From NCBI RefSeq assembly GCF_017832355.1, contig NZ_JAFIBY010000002.1:248001-312000 (forward strand): a stretch of DNA of 64,000 bases. The letters are read 5' to 3'. How positions within the stretch are numbered: the stretch's first letter is position 1; each line of letters begins with the position of its first letter. This document shows positions 27,865 through 36,805 of this stretch, piece by piece. Position numbers and translations under genes: made by a program. The notes below the pieces were generated by a model. That model was not told the DNA's origin. It saw nothing but the letters and a program-made list of their open reading frames with translations, and made no database searches. The DNA is from Serratia sp. PL17. GTDB taxonomy: Bacteria; Pseudomonadota; Gammaproteobacteria; Enterobacterales; Enterobacteriaceae.

Positions 27865-28167
27865 TCACTTATCCTTTAATTCATTTTCCAGCAGGAGATC
27901 GCTGACGTGTTTCACCTGGCGAATGGCCGGGCCGAGTTCGCGCAGATCACCGCGCAAATGACTCATTTCAAGCTGCAACTGGTGCAGGTCTTTCTGGCTG
28001 GGTAATCCTGCAATAGTGTTTTCCATTGACTGCATACGGGCGCGGAACGTATCCAGTTCCTCGCGCTTCACATAGGTCTTTGCGAGCAACAACTGGATCA
28101 CGTTGATACCCGACATAAACAGCGCCCAGATAATGGCCCAGTTACCTTTGACGACTTCCCAATCCAC
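27865..28167 (-). CDS. DUF2730 protein (Mu gp25-like)
   Basis: 100 residues: one N-terminal membrane segment (WAIIWALFMSGINVIQLLLA) followed by a coiled coil. This is the DUF2730 layout; some consider such proteins spanin-like. It overlaps the TraR-like gene by 26 bases. Confidence 0.75.
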   Translation of the reverse strand: MDWEVVKGNWAIIWALFMSGINVIQLLLAKTYVKREELDTFRARMQSMENTIAGLPSQKDLHQLQLEMSHLRGDLRELGPAIRQVKHVSDLLLENELKDK

Positions 28168-28381
28168 GCTGGGCCTCCTGTAATTCTCTGATTTCCTGAC
28201 AGGTCACACAGCAAACGGCATCAGGTAACAGCGCCAGCCGCTGGGCGGGAATGTCGGCCCCACAGTCATTGCAATATCCGTAATCAACAGAGGCCTCTTT
28301 AACGCGGTTTACATGGGCATTTAACGCCCGTTCACGCTCACCCATCTCCAGCTCGCTGGCGCGGTCAAAAGCATCAGCCAT
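28142..28381 (-). CDS. DksA/TraR-type zinc-finger protein
   Basis: 79 residues with the C4 zinc finger CNDC...CCVTC at the C-terminal end of a short helix pair. TraR-like phage proteins bind in the RNA polymerase secondary channel and alter host transcription without ppGpp. Its start shares one base with the holin stop. Confidence 0.88.
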   Translation of the reverse strand: MADAFDRASELEMGERERALNAHVNRVKEASVDYGYCNDCGADIPAQRLALLPDAVCCVTCQEIRELQEAQRGLGSRQR

Positions 28382-28986
28382 TACTTGACCACCGGGAGCT
28401 TATGTTTACTGGATTTGCTGTAGCGGGCGAACCCGTCCAGCGTGCGGAACCCGAGATAGCCGAGTGCAGGTGTGGCCAGCATTAGGGCAATATCCCAATC
28501 CGGCTCTGGCATGGTCATGGCGTGGCCCATCGCCGTAGCGATGGCGGCCGCTTGCTGGCCGACTGCCATCAGCAGGACATAGATAACGGAGCTGTAGAGC
28601 GACAACCGGGCCATCAACGGTCGGGTCCGACGCACATACTCATCCACTGAATCATCGCCGTTGCGGATGGTTTCCTGTTGTTCGTGGTGCGCCGCCTGCT
28701 GGTCTGCCAGGTGCGCTTTGTCTCGCTCAAGCTGGAACTGCTCCAACTGCACCTTCAGCCCCTCTAACTTGACGAGCTGTTCCGGTGGCAACTGCGCCAG
28801 CTTTTGCTCCAACACCCGTTGCTGGTCTTGCGGATTGACGGCGCTGTTGACAGTTTCGACAATCCCGGCCACGGAATCCGCCGCTTTTGCCGCGTCACCG
28901 CCGAACCAGCTACCGACAGAGCGCAGAACGGAAGGCCCAGCCTTCATCAAAACCCCTGCGAGGGTTGAAATCGTTATCGGATCCAA
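28381..28986 (-). CDS. Holin of the 3-TM family
   Basis: 201 residues. An amphipathic N-terminus and a Gln/Glu-rich coiled coil (residues ~50-110) precede YVRRTRPLMARLSLYSSVIY and two to three C-terminal membrane segments. This is the pattern of the phage 3-TM holin family. It opens the inner membrane for the endolysin. Confidence 0.82.
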   Translation of the reverse strand: MDPITISTLAGVLMKAGPSVLRSVGSWFGGDAAKAADSVAGIVETVNSAVNPQDQQRVLEQKLAQLPPEQLVKLEGLKVQLEQFQLERDKAHLADQQAAHHEQQETIRNGDDSVDEYVRRTRPLMARLSLYSSVIYVLLMAVGQQAAAIATAMGHAMTMPEPDWDIALMLATPALGYLGFRTLDGFARYSKSSKHKLPVVK

Positions 28987-29321
28987 TTGAGCATTCCCCG
29001 TTGTTTAAGCTGGTACAGCGCCATGAATGCGGTAACTACCGACAGTAGCGACAGAGGAAGACCCACCCAGCCGATACAGCTATAGGCTGAAACTGTGCCC
29101 AGGCTAACCAACATCCCGCCGATACCGCCAAAGAGGCACGACAGAAAGAGAGAAAAGAAGTAGTGCCCCAGATTTTGCATGACCGCCAAAACCCAAACGA
29201 CGGTACCAGCGAACACCCACCACCACAGCCCAAAGGCAAGTTTATCCAGGGAAGCGCATAGCCCCATTGAGAGGGCCAGTAGTACCAACACTGACCAAGG
29301 CGAACTAATGAGTTTTAACAT
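28974..29321 (-). CDS. Small four-TM membrane protein in lysis cassette
   Basis: 115 residues from the ATG at 29321 (MLKLISSPWSVLVLLALSMG). About four hydrophobic segments. Lying between endolysin and holin it may be a second holin or antiholin; not recognised by sequence. Confidence 0.6.
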   Translation of the reverse strand: MLKLISSPWSVLVLLALSMGLCASLDKLAFGLWWWVFAGTVVWVLAVMQNLGHYFFSLFLSCLFGGIGGMLVSLGTVSAYSCIGWVGLPLSLLSVVTAFMALYQLKQRGMLNWIR

Positions 29322-29532
29322 GGTGTTTTTCCTTGTAACGCTGGCATTCCCAGGCGATATCTCTGGGGCCAACTGATTCCCAGCCTCTTTTGTAAAAGCT
29401 GGCATGAGTCCCATCACAACCCCGGTAATCCACCGGGGTAGGCTTTGGGCCACCGGCCATGCGGTGAAGCACCTCTTTTTTAAGGCGATCACGCTGACCA
29501 TGGAGGAATGACGCATCCCAGCCTTTACCCAT
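29305..29532 (-). CDS. Small hypothetical lysis-cassette protein
   Basis: 75 residues from the ATG at 29532 (MGKGWDASFLHGQRDRLKKE), basic and with two Cys. It starts two bases after the endolysin stop and overlaps the following membrane gene by 17 bases. The C-terminal ASFYKRGWESVG is faintly like ribosome modulation factor, too weak to name it. Confidence 0.6.
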   Translation of the reverse strand: MGKGWDASFLHGQRDRLKKEVLHRMAGGPKPTPVDYRGCDGTHASFYKRGWESVGPRDIAWECQRYKEKHHVKTH

Positions 29533-29534
29533 GA

Positions 29535-30116
29535 TTAACTCCGCGCCACGGAGACAGAACCGCCAACAACTTCCCAGGCGACATTGGTCACGCTGTCCAG
29601 GCGGTTGAACCAACCGTTAAGGTATTTAGCCTGGGAGGGATTGGCCTTGATGATGTCGGCGTAGTAGCGAGCACGGCGCAACAGATAGCGAGCGAGAAGC
29701 CATTCCGGATCAGCACTGATAACGGCGACGGTAGTCTTAGGGCCAACGATGCCATCCGCTGTAACACCCACCGCATCCTGTAACAAGGAAATGGCTTTTT
29801 TGACACCGTGCTGGACAGCAGAATCGAAGACCAGCAGCGAAATACCATCAGGCCAATCCGGGCAATAGGAGGGGTACCAATAGTCGCGGAAATAAATCTG
29901 ACTGGCTTGTGTGAGGGTTAAATCTTTAATACGGGTATCAGGCTTACCGTCGCCATCGACATCGGTCATGCCATCAGCAATACCGTCACGCTTATCGGAA
30001 ATACCGTATTTGGTTTCGCCGCCCTTGTCGGTGGGGTCATTGACATAACCGCCTTCTTTGCCAAGGACAAAAGCAATTGCGTGATTAAACGCTGGGGTGG
30101 GGATGAATTGGCTCAC
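29535..30116 (-). CDS. Endolysin, glycoside hydrolase family 108
   Basis: 193 residues. The catalytic motif EGGYVNDPTDKGGETKYGIS lies at residues 21-40 with Glu21 as the likely acid. The second half (LQDAVGVTADGIVGPKTT) is a GH108-associated peptidoglycan-binding region. There is no clear signal peptide, so it depends on a holin. It is the first gene of the late block, just after a terminator. Confidence 0.92.
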   Translation of the reverse strand: MSQFIPTPAFNHAIAFVLGKEGGYVNDPTDKGGETKYGISDKRDGIADGMTDVDGDGKPDTRIKDLTLTQASQIYFRDYWYPSYCPDWPDGISLLVFDSAVQHGVKKAISLLQDAVGVTADGIVGPKTTVAVISADPEWLLARYLLRRARYYADIIKANPSQAKYLNGWFNRLDSVTNVAWEVVGGSVSVARS

Positions 30117-30131
30117 ATTTGCACCTCTGGA

Positions 30132-30160
30132 AGTCTGACTGGATAACGTAATCAGTAGAA
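30132..30160. promoter_or_regulatory. Candidate Mor-dependent late promoter site
   Basis: Between the terminator and the endolysin start is a dyad with ACTG and CAGT half sites about 11 bases apart. Mu late promoters need a Mor/C-type activator bound to such imperfect dyads. Positional inference only. Confidence 0.3.
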
Positions 30161-30180
30161 TTCCATTGTGCGACAGGCAT

Positions 30181-30204
30181 AAAAAAAGCCGGATTAACCG
30201 GCTT
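30181..30204 (-). terminator. Rho-independent terminator of the early/middle operon
   Basis: Stem AAGCCGG / CCGGCTT with loop ATTAA, followed on the minus strand by seven T. It separates the early/middle block from the lysis and late block. Confidence 0.88.
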
Positions 30205-30224
30205 CATTGATACTTTACATCATA

Positions 30225-30740
30225 TTATTTTTCTTTGATTGAGCAGGCGTAAGAACTTAGATTTGAACCCACTCTTCCCATCTGCACTTCGAATTTATAT
30301 CCATCTATTATTTCAGTGTCACGATAAGTATTGTCAACAGGCTTCGAAGATGCAGCCCACTTAAAAGCATTCGCAACAATCTCAAAATCCTCTTTTTTGT
30401 CACGCGCAATAACACCCTTCACGAGCTTATAGCATAAGCCTAATGCGGAAACCCCTTCAAATGCCGGGTCGTTAATATCTGATATTGAAATCACCCCAGC
30501 CTGTCTCACACCGAGAAGCCATGAGCTTTTAAGAATATTGTCAGATGTGCTGGCGGTATATACCTGCACACCATCCACAACATTTCCCTTCTCCCAATCT
30601 CCCTTATCAAATACACCCATTTTATCAAATTGGGAGATTAACACTTCGTTGGATGGAAGATGCCTTTTCTCAGATTTAACGAAAAAAGATGCGACCCAAA
30701 CCAAGAAAACTACACACAATAGATTACCAATAAGTTTCAT
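30225..30740 (-). CDS. Exported/anchored protein of unknown function (accessory)
   Basis: 171 residues. The N-terminus (MKLIGNLLCVVFLVWVASFF) is a signal anchor or signal peptide; the rest is soluble with two Cys in the second half. It is AT-richer than its neighbours, lies after mor and just before the terminator, and is not part of the usual Mu set. It may act in the lysogen envelope (for example exclusion), but nothing in the sequence proves a role. Confidence 0.7.
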   Translation of the reverse strand: MKLIGNLLCVVFLVWVASFFVKSEKRHLPSNEVLISQFDKMGVFDKGDWEKGNVVDGVQVYTASTSDNILKSSWLLGVRQAGVISISDINDPAFEGVSALGLCYKLVKGVIARDKKEDFEIVANAFKWAASSKPVDNTYRDTEIIDGYKFEVQMGRVGSNLSSYACSIKEK

Positions 30741-30743
30741 ACA

Positions 30744-31145
30744 TTATTCCCTGTCAAATAAACTGTACTGATGTTTTTTCAATTCCAATCGTCTCATTCT
30801 CTTGATGGCTTTATACACCGTTTTATAGGTTACGTGGTAGCGATCAACCAGCTCAGGCACGTTAGCACCCGTGAAGTCACGCCAGATATGCATGTCACGA
30901 ACAAGGTATTCTAACGCCTGACCTCGCGGAAAATATACCTGCATGCCGCCAATCTGTTTGCTAATGGCAACAACAAGCTCAAGCGAGTGACGCGGATCAT
31001 AGCCCAACCTGACTAACTCTGTACGGAGCAGCACGTTAAGATCAGCCAAAAGCGCAGGGAAACGAGTACCTTCGCCTGCATCATCAAGATGACTGAGTAA
31101 GCTATCGTCTTGCGCATCATCAAATAAATCAAGGTTGTCACCCAT
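30744..31145 (-). CDS. mor: Mor-family transcription activator
   Basis: 133 residues from the ATG at 31145. The C-terminal HIWRDFTGANVPELVDRYHV-TYKTVYKAIKRMR is the Mor/C helix-turn-helix, and the middle has IGGMQVYFPRGQ. Mor switches on later transcription in Mu. Only one Mor/C-type gene is present, so it may control the late promoters too. Confidence 0.9.
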   Translation of the reverse strand: MGDNLDLFDDAQDDSLLSHLDDAGEGTRFPALLADLNVLLRTELVRLGYDPRHSLELVVAISKQIGGMQVYFPRGQALEYLVRDMHIWRDFTGANVPELVDRYHVTYKTVYKAIKRMRRLELKKHQYSLFDRE

Positions 31146-31665
31146 TTTTACCCCCTTGAGTACGCTCAAGCCATTCCGGGCCACCAGGCAATTTAGAGAC
31201 GTCCTGGCCCATACGCTGCATCTGAGCCAGGTAGTCATCACGGTTGCGGTCATGATCGGTTACACGACTGCTTTCATCCCGTTCACGGGCCGCGACATTG
31301 CTGGTCTGTGCAAATATCTGTTCGGATGTGCGGTACACCTCGAGCAGATAACGGTGATTGTTCAACGGTTTTTTGTCGCCGTTATGGCGTTTGGATCGGA
31401 TGCGTTCGACGGTCTCACTCAATGCATGGGTCAGAACGCGGCTGGGGTGATGCTGCTCCAGCACTTCTTTAACCAGCTTTACCGCGCGAGAGTTAGACAG
31501 GTTCGATTTCTCCGCGCGAAAAAGGCCGATATACGCCACCATAGCCTTCGCTGCCGCGCCGGGCAGTTTGGTCAGAACAGCCAGCAATTCACGACCTGCG
31601 TCATCTTCCAGCAATGCGTCAAGATGCAGGTCGGAGTGACACACTGGACAACGGGCAATTTTCAT
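31138..31665 (-). CDS. Unrecognised early protein with zinc-ribbon-like start
   Basis: 175 residues. The N-terminus ARCPVCHSDLHLDALLED holds one CxxCH motif; the rest is helical and charged. It overlaps gemA by four bases and mor by eight, so it is coupled to both. It resembles hypothetical proteins of Mu-like phages; function unknown. Confidence 0.6.
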   Translation of the reverse strand: MKIARCPVCHSDLHLDALLEDDAGRELLAVLTKLPGAAAKAMVAYIGLFRAEKSNLSNSRAVKLVKEVLEQHHPSRVLTHALSETVERIRSKRHNGDKKPLNNHRYLLEVYRTSEQIFAQTSNVAARERDESSRVTDHDRNRDDYLAQMQRMGQDVSKLPGGPEWLERTQGGKNG

Positions 31666-32216
31666 AAGCTGTCCTCATAGGCATCAACAATAACGTCATA
31701 TTCCCGTGACTCGAAACCCGTTCGCGGGTTTGCTGGATAAGGTTTATGCCGGGCCAGCATGGATTCCAGCATTAAGCGGATGTGCCACTGTTTAATGCAC
31801 TCCAGCACCCGGAATGCCAACCAGCCATCAAGCCAGCCCACCTCATCAACACCTACGCCCTTATTGAGCTGGGAGGTCATGCGCTTCACATAGGCATTCA
31901 ATGCCAGCTCGCTGTCGCTACCAACAAAACCATGGCGGAACATGACGAACCAGATGGCGCGAATTTTAGAAATTTCCTCAACACGTGGGTTGCCTTTTGA
32001 ATTGGGTTTAACGCGTGGTGGAGTCTTCTTAAACGAGCGTTTAAACCCGCGTTGCTGCAATTCGGAATAAACGCTCACCAATTCGGCATGGGTCATTTTA
32101 CTGCAACTGGTTTTCCCATTGGCAGTATTACCCAATAATACCCGATAGGTATCATCGTCCATTTTTAACTTGCCTTTGGCCACATGAATCAGCCTGATTA
32201 ATTGCGGCTTATTCAT
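31662..32216 (-). CDS. gemA: GemA/Mu gp16 family regulator (DUF1018)
   Basis: 184 residues starting MNKPQLIRLIHVAKGKLKMD, then YRVLLGNTANGKTSCSKMTH, the DUF1018 signature. Mu GemA alters host gene expression and DNA supercoiling. It belongs to the early operon. Confidence 0.88.
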   Translation of the reverse strand: MNKPQLIRLIHVAKGKLKMDDDTYRVLLGNTANGKTSCSKMTHAELVSVYSELQQRGFKRSFKKTPPRVKPNSKGNPRVEEISKIRAIWFVMFRHGFVGSDSELALNAYVKRMTSQLNKGVGVDEVGWLDGWLAFRVLECIKQWHIRLMLESMLARHKPYPANPRTGFESREYDVIVDAYEDSL

Positions 32217-32293
32217 AAAAACACCTCTCTATATCAGATTTTGGCGTAAGCGCGCCCCGGCGCGACTACGCCAATAAATTGCAAAGGTGATAG

Positions 32294-32491
32294 TTAAGCT
32301 GCGGTCAGCGCAGTAACTTTAACGAAATACGGAGCTTTATTAATTTCTACGACAGTGCCAGACTTTTTAAAGTCTCGCGCTGCCCCCAGGGTTTTCACCA
32401 AAATAAAACATATTTCCCTATCGGGTTGATAACGGAAAACCGTCCCAGCCTTATGCTCTCGATTAAATTCTTTGGCGCTGATTGGCTGCAT
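32294..32491 (-). CDS. Small early phage protein
   Basis: 65 residues from the ATG at 32491 (MQPISAKEFNREHKAGTVF), directly after the DUF3164 stop. It looks like a small beta-barrel fold (FRYQPDREICFILVKTLG). Not recognised. Confidence 0.55.
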   Translation of the reverse strand: MQPISAKEFNREHKAGTVFRYQPDREICFILVKTLGAARDFKKSGTVVEINKAPYFVKVTALTAA

Positions 32492-32492
32492 A

Positions 32493-33107
32493 TTAAACCC
32501 CCGCGATATCCAGGCTGATTTGCACATATTTGCCGTTGGGTTGGCGCTCGTAAATTCGCAGGTACTGACTGGTGCCCGTCACTTGGATGGAGTCGGCGAT
32601 AGCATCCATCGCTTCCTGCCAGCGAGAATCATCAATATCAATCTGGCGCAGGCTCAGCACCTCGTTAACATCAATCCGGCCTTGCTTGTTGACACGAAAA
32701 GCATGGTCAACCAGTGCTTTCAGGTTGTCGCTCGCACCGTCAGACCACTTGATAACACACTCATCAATCAGCTTTTTCGCCGCCTGAATTCGCTCATCGA
32801 AAACGCGGTGGTCACCAACAGCGCGGAGGATTTTGAACTGACCATCAAAGCTCGGCAAGGTAACGTTACCCTTAGTGCCACCGTATTCCACACCGTACTC
32901 CTGTGAGGACAGGTCGATAAAATCGCCAATTTGCTGCATGGATGCAACTTTGAAGTCGGCCATGGCCTGACGCACGACTCTTGCAGCATCGACAATGCCC
33001 AAAACAACGTCGTCGCGCAGCTTATCGACCGGGCGGATCAAGTTTTCAGGTACCAGGTGGCCCTGGGCGTTTGTACGGTAACCGGTTTGTTCAATTTCTT
33101 TATTCAT
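32493..33107 (-). CDS. DUF3164 early protein
   Basis: 204 residues: GYRTNAQGHLVPENLIRPVD, YGGTKGNVTLPSFDGQFK and QASVDEVLSL-like segments (here RIDVNEVLSLRQID) are typical of DUF3164 in Mu-like phages. The molecular role is unknown. Confidence 0.85.
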   Translation of the reverse strand: MNKEIEQTGYRTNAQGHLVPENLIRPVDKLRDDVVLGIVDAARVVRQAMADFKVASMQQIGDFIDLSSQEYGVEYGGTKGNVTLPSFDGQFKILRAVGDHRVFDERIQAAKKLIDECVIKWSDGASDNLKALVDHAFRVNKQGRIDVNEVLSLRQIDIDDSRWQEAMDAIADSIQVTGTSQYLRIYERQPNGKYVQISLDIAGV

Positions 33108-33114
33108 AATTACC

Positions 33115-33309
33115 TCAGTGAATACGTTTTAATTTTTTTCCGCCAAGTTTTTTAACCACGGCATCAACAAGTTTTCTTTGGCTTTCTGGAAAACCAGCCA
33201 TGTAAGCATCCTGGAATTCTTTTGTATTCGTTCCCTGTGCATAGCTCACATCAATTTCTTGCTTAATTTGGCCAGCATCGGTAACAAAAAAAGATACTTT
33301 CATTTCCAT
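33115..33309 (-). CDS. Small hypothetical early protein
   Basis: 64 residues, starting MEMKVSFFVTDAGQIKQEID and ending in a basic tail (KKLGGKKLKRIH). Early operon; not recognised. Confidence 0.55.
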   Translation of the reverse strand: MEMKVSFFVTDAGQIKQEIDVSYAQGTNTKEFQDAYMAGFPESQRKLVDAVVKKLGGKKLKRIH

Positions 33310-33329
33310 AAACTTCTATTTAGTCATAA

Positions 33330-33527
33330 TTATCTCCAGTAAATAACGCAGCCCTGAATTGTGGCGGCAGAAACAGAATGATAGTTGTGGGCCTTACGCT
33401 TCAGGTCAGCGTCTGGTGCCATCACTTCAACGATTGGCTGTGAGCGGTTGACGTTCACATGCTTGATCTCGACATTGCGGCGTTGCAGCCAGCCCAGTGC
33501 GTTTACCAACTTGGTCGGGTTAATCAT
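33330..33527 (-). CDS. Small hypothetical early protein after MuB
   Basis: 65 residues, MINPTKLVNALGWLQRRNVE. It overlaps the muB stop by four bases, which supports translation. Basic; not recognised. Confidence 0.6.
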   Translation of the reverse strand: MINPTKLVNALGWLQRRNVEIKHVNVNRSQPIVEVMAPDADLKRKAHNYHSVSAATIQGCVIYWR

Positions 33528-34480
33528 ACGGAGACTCCTTCCAGATCTTTAACAGCGGCGCGTATATGCTTTTCACTGAGTTTTTCATTGCTGCCATGGG
33601 CGAACATTGCCGCCAGGCGGAGCGTGTGGGAAATGGTACGCAATGCACCAGGTTTCTCGGCTAACGCGTGGATCAATTCCCGTTCAGGCTTATTATCCAA
33701 CGCCCACGCATCGGCGATGGCTTCCACATCGGCCTTCTTGGTTTTCAGGATGGATACCTTTTTAGCTATACGACTGAAAAGACGCGCAAAGTCCATATTG
33801 CGGCTGTTACCACCCGTGAGTTTTCCATAAATCTGATGGTTACCCACTAACGCCAGACCCACACCGGTTTCTTCCTGCAAGATGCGCAATTCTTCCAGCA
33901 CGGAATAATCCAGGTGGTCGGCTTCATCGACCAGCACTACACCGTTGGTACCACGCAGTTTACGGCGGATAGCACGGCCTAACTGGCCAGAACGGCGAGG
34001 TGCATCGCCAATACCCAATTCCAGCGCCAGCTCATACAGGCACTCGCTGAGACTGGAGCGGGACGGGGATACAGTAATCAGCCATACGTTGGGCCGGGTG
34101 GCGGCAAACTGCTGGAGCGCACGGGTTTTACCCACGCCAGAGTTGCCGTAAATCACGGCGATGCACTGCGCCAGTTGCGCGTATTGCAGCGCATCCCAGA
34201 TTTGCTTCACGGTACGCGTAGGGATGAAGTCCGGCGCAACGGGCATTTCGGTGGTGCGACGACGACGGTTTTCCAGCCACACGCTTAAATTGGTAGCAAC
34301 CTTGTTATTGTCGCCGCGATATTCGCCACTGATGAACTGTGATATCGCCCCTGGAGAGATACCCACTTCACGGGCAACGGATGCATACGTGATGTCCGAG
34401 TTTTCGACGGTAGAGCGAATAGCATTGCGGACTTCAATAATTCGTTCTTGCTGTTGTTCTAATTCAATTACATTGGTCAT
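33524..34480 (-). CDS. Transposition ATPase MuB
   Basis: 318 residues. Residues ~30-52 form a helix-turn-helix (YASVAREVGISPGAISQFIS), Walker A is GNSGVGKT at 112-119, and Walker B is VVLVDEAD at 181-187. MuB binds DNA as a filament, captures the target, activates MuA and gives target immunity. It lies 12 bases after muA. Confidence 0.95.
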   Translation of the reverse strand: MTNVIELEQQQERIIEVRNAIRSTVENSDITYASVAREVGISPGAISQFISGEYRGDNNKVATNLSVWLENRRRRTTEMPVAPDFIPTRTVKQIWDALQYAQLAQCIAVIYGNSGVGKTRALQQFAATRPNVWLITVSPSRSSLSECLYELALELGIGDAPRRSGQLGRAIRRKLRGTNGVVLVDEADHLDYSVLEELRILQEETGVGLALVGNHQIYGKLTGGNSRNMDFARLFSRIAKKVSILKTKKADVEAIADAWALDNKPERELIHALAEKPGALRTISHTLRLAAMFAHGSNEKLSEKHIRAAVKDLEGVSV

Positions 34481-34492
34481 TATATTTCTCCA

Positions 34493-36478
34493 TTAAATCT
34501 GTTTATTCTGAAATTCGTTATATAGGTGGCTGATTGCATTGCTAAAGGCGTCTTCGGTTTCGTCGTCTTCAATCTGTTCCTCCACAATCTGCCGCCGCAT
34601 GGTGTTACCTACAGGGCGCAGGATTTCGACCACCCTGGATTCTGGCGGGGCTGGCGGTACGGTTTCTGGCATAAGCTCGGCGGCTTCCAGCGCTGACATG
34701 CGCTTGGCGGCTGCGGCAGCTTCTTTGGTGCGTTTAACAAACTGGGTACGGTTGCGATTGTGCTCACGAGCCGCCTGGGTATCGCCAAAGCCGGTTTTCT
34801 CTATACAGGTTGCCTCGCAGATAAAACGACCATCCAGCGTGTAACACAGGACGCTCTGATGTAGGTTCTGCGGGTCGAAACGCACTACAACCTTATTCGG
34901 CTTGACGCCCAACAGGCGCTCGCTGAAGTAACGGTTTTTGCGGGCCTGAACCTTACCGCCAGCGTCCATCACAAAGGTGCCTGACTCGCTGATGCGAACC
35001 GCTTCGGCTGGTAACAGCAGCAAACGACGTTGTTCTGGTGTCGCCTTGCGAATAGTGGCTTGCTGGTAGCTTTCCTCGAACGCCTGATCAAACGACAGAA
35101 TGCCCCGGCACATCTCGGTATTACGGTTAGGCTGACGGTTCCAAAACGCGATCCCCTCGGCCAATACCTTCAGAAAGTCCTCTGCATCAATCACCCGGTC
35201 ACCGTAATTGTCCGGCTTATCCATCGGGCTGGGGCCTGTGTGAGCACCGGCCAGCGCCGGGTGTTTATCGACGGTTTCACCGAGACCACCGTGAGAGAAG
35301 GCGCGTTCTACCGGCTTCGCCTGCCCATGGCCGCGCCCAAACAACACGCTTGTCCAATGCAGATCGATACCCAGCAAAGGAATAATCCCTTTCGGGTCGT
35401 CCTCTTTGATTTTAAAGCGGTAACGGTTAGGAACGCCGCCCGTAGTCCATTTGTTCGCTGCTGCCATCGTGTTATCGATTGTCAGTTTGCGAGGGATACC
35501 AAAACGCTCAATCATGTCGGAAAGGGACAAACGTATTGAGTCGCTGTTCTCGCTGACGTCGGTACGCCATGCCAGGATTTTTCGGGTTTTAACATCCTGC
35601 CAAATCCAGGTCTTAGGGCGGATCACTTCACCATTGAACCAGCGCACGAATACGTTGTGTTGATAGCCATCACCGTTCACCCACTCCATGGCCGTCAAGT
35701 CGGCAACGGTACGCTCTTGGGAAGGGAACAGACGCATGGCGGCATGTTCCCCTTCGCGCAGCAGTACGCGCTGCTCAACAGGAACCTCGCGTTCCAGCTT
35801 GCGACGGATGGAAGACAGGCTTGGGATAGCCCATGCACGAGCCTGGGCAGTCTCAACCAAGCGCCCATAGGCTGTGCGCAATGCCGGGCGCTCAGGGCGC
35901 AGGAAATCAGCCAGGAAGAAATCCCAAGCCTCCTGATCACAATCAGCTTCTTTCTTACGGCGGGTTTCAATACTTTTGCCGTATTGGCCCAGCAGTGCCA
36001 CCATCCAGTCTTCACGGGCAAACTTACGGGCGGTGTAGTACCAGCGCCGTACAGATGCAACGGAGGTATCGTGAGTCTCGGCCACGGCATCAAACGCGGT
36101 AACTACATCAATGCCGGTATCAACCAGTGCGGCAACGGCCTGAATTGCTTCGGTCTTTTTCTGGGCAGCCAACCGCTGCTTTTCAGTCGCAGACTCCCAA
36201 TGGTGCCAAAGGACTTCACGGCAGTATGAATCCTGTTTATCCCTCTTAATTTCATAAGACTTATTGCCAATTTTTATAATGCCGGTTTGCTTCATTACCG
36301 CGGCACGGGTATGAGTAGGGAGGCAGCTAAAATGATATTCCAATGCCTTTGAGCCTTCGCGCTTTCTGCTCAGCTCCGGTTTGGCCTGCACCAAGCGTTC
36401 CAATGTGTCTCTTGCTCTTCTCGGCGTTGATGGCATACCAGTCATGCCAGCCAATTCGTTAGCACTAAACCATTCCAT
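34493..36478 (-). CDS. DDE transposase MuA
   Basis: 661 residues from the ATG at 36478; an upstream extension lies inside ner and is rejected. The N-terminal Mu-type HTH (residues ~1-60, WFSANELAGM) is shared with the repressor. The catalytic triad falls at Asp270 (VNGDGY), Asp335 (LTIDNT) and Glu391 (KPVERAF), nearly the Mu numbering 269/336/392. It cuts and joins the phage ends for integration and replicative transposition. Confidence 0.97.
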   Translation of the reverse strand: MEWFSANELAGMTGMPSTPRRARDTLERLVQAKPELSRKREGSKALEYHFSCLPTHTRAAVMKQTGIIKIGNKSYEIKRDKQDSYCREVLWHHWESATEKQRLAAQKKTEAIQAVAALVDTGIDVVTAFDAVAETHDTSVASVRRWYYTARKFAREDWMVALLGQYGKSIETRRKKEADCDQEAWDFFLADFLRPERPALRTAYGRLVETAQARAWAIPSLSSIRRKLEREVPVEQRVLLREGEHAAMRLFPSQERTVADLTAMEWVNGDGYQHNVFVRWFNGEVIRPKTWIWQDVKTRKILAWRTDVSENSDSIRLSLSDMIERFGIPRKLTIDNTMAAANKWTTGGVPNRYRFKIKEDDPKGIIPLLGIDLHWTSVLFGRGHGQAKPVERAFSHGGLGETVDKHPALAGAHTGPSPMDKPDNYGDRVIDAEDFLKVLAEGIAFWNRQPNRNTEMCRGILSFDQAFEESYQQATIRKATPEQRRLLLLPAEAVRISESGTFVMDAGGKVQARKNRYFSERLLGVKPNKVVVRFDPQNLHQSVLCYTLDGRFICEATCIEKTGFGDTQAAREHNRNRTQFVKRTKEAAAAAKRMSALEAAELMPETVPPAPPESRVVEILRPVGNTMRRQIVEEQIEDDETEDAFSNAISHLYNEFQNKQI

Positions 36479-36483
36479 TGCTA

Positions 36484-36741
36484 TCACCCCATATTCACTT
36501 TGCTGAGATAACGACTTGGCCAGATAAGTGCGGGAACAACGCCGATGGCTTCTGCAATCAATCTTTCCCCCTTCGGCCATGGACGATCTAACGCATTATT
36601 GAGTGTTCTGGAGTTTAATCCTGCGTCCCTTGAGACTCTTGCCAAAGAAGTACCGCGTTTTCTTAACGCCGCGATGATGTCAGCTCGATGCCAATCACTT
36701 CCATCGGACACACTTTTCTGCGATGCTAGCGAGTTAATCAC
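36484..36741 (-). CDS. ner: Ner-like DNA-binding protein
   Basis: 85 residues from a GTG at 36741 with GGAG eight bases upstream. DWHRADIIAALRKRGTSLAR and LNNALDRPWPKGERLIAEA match the Ner/Nlp winged-helix family, which turns down early transcription and repressor expression. First gene of the early operon. Confidence 0.9.
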   Translation of the reverse strand: MINSLASQKSVSDGSDWHRADIIAALRKRGTSLARVSRDAGLNSRTLNNALDRPWPKGERLIAEAIGVVPALIWPSRYLSKVNMG

Positions 36742-36776
36742 TGTAATAACTCCATATGTTAATACCTAGTAATAAG

Positions 36777-36805
36777 ACGATAGAGACAAAAAGGACGCAA
36801 GTCAA
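36777..36805 (-). promoter_or_regulatory. Early promoter Pe
   Basis: On the minus strand TTGACT (36800-36805) and TATCGT (36777-36782) are 17 bases apart. The spacer is filled by an operator-like repeat, so repressor binding would block it. It drives ner, muA, muB and the early genes. Confidence 0.65.

Noticed and set aside
36478-36580. Longer MuA beginning at 36580
   Set aside because: The extra 34 residues lie inside ner in another frame and have no likeness to transposases.
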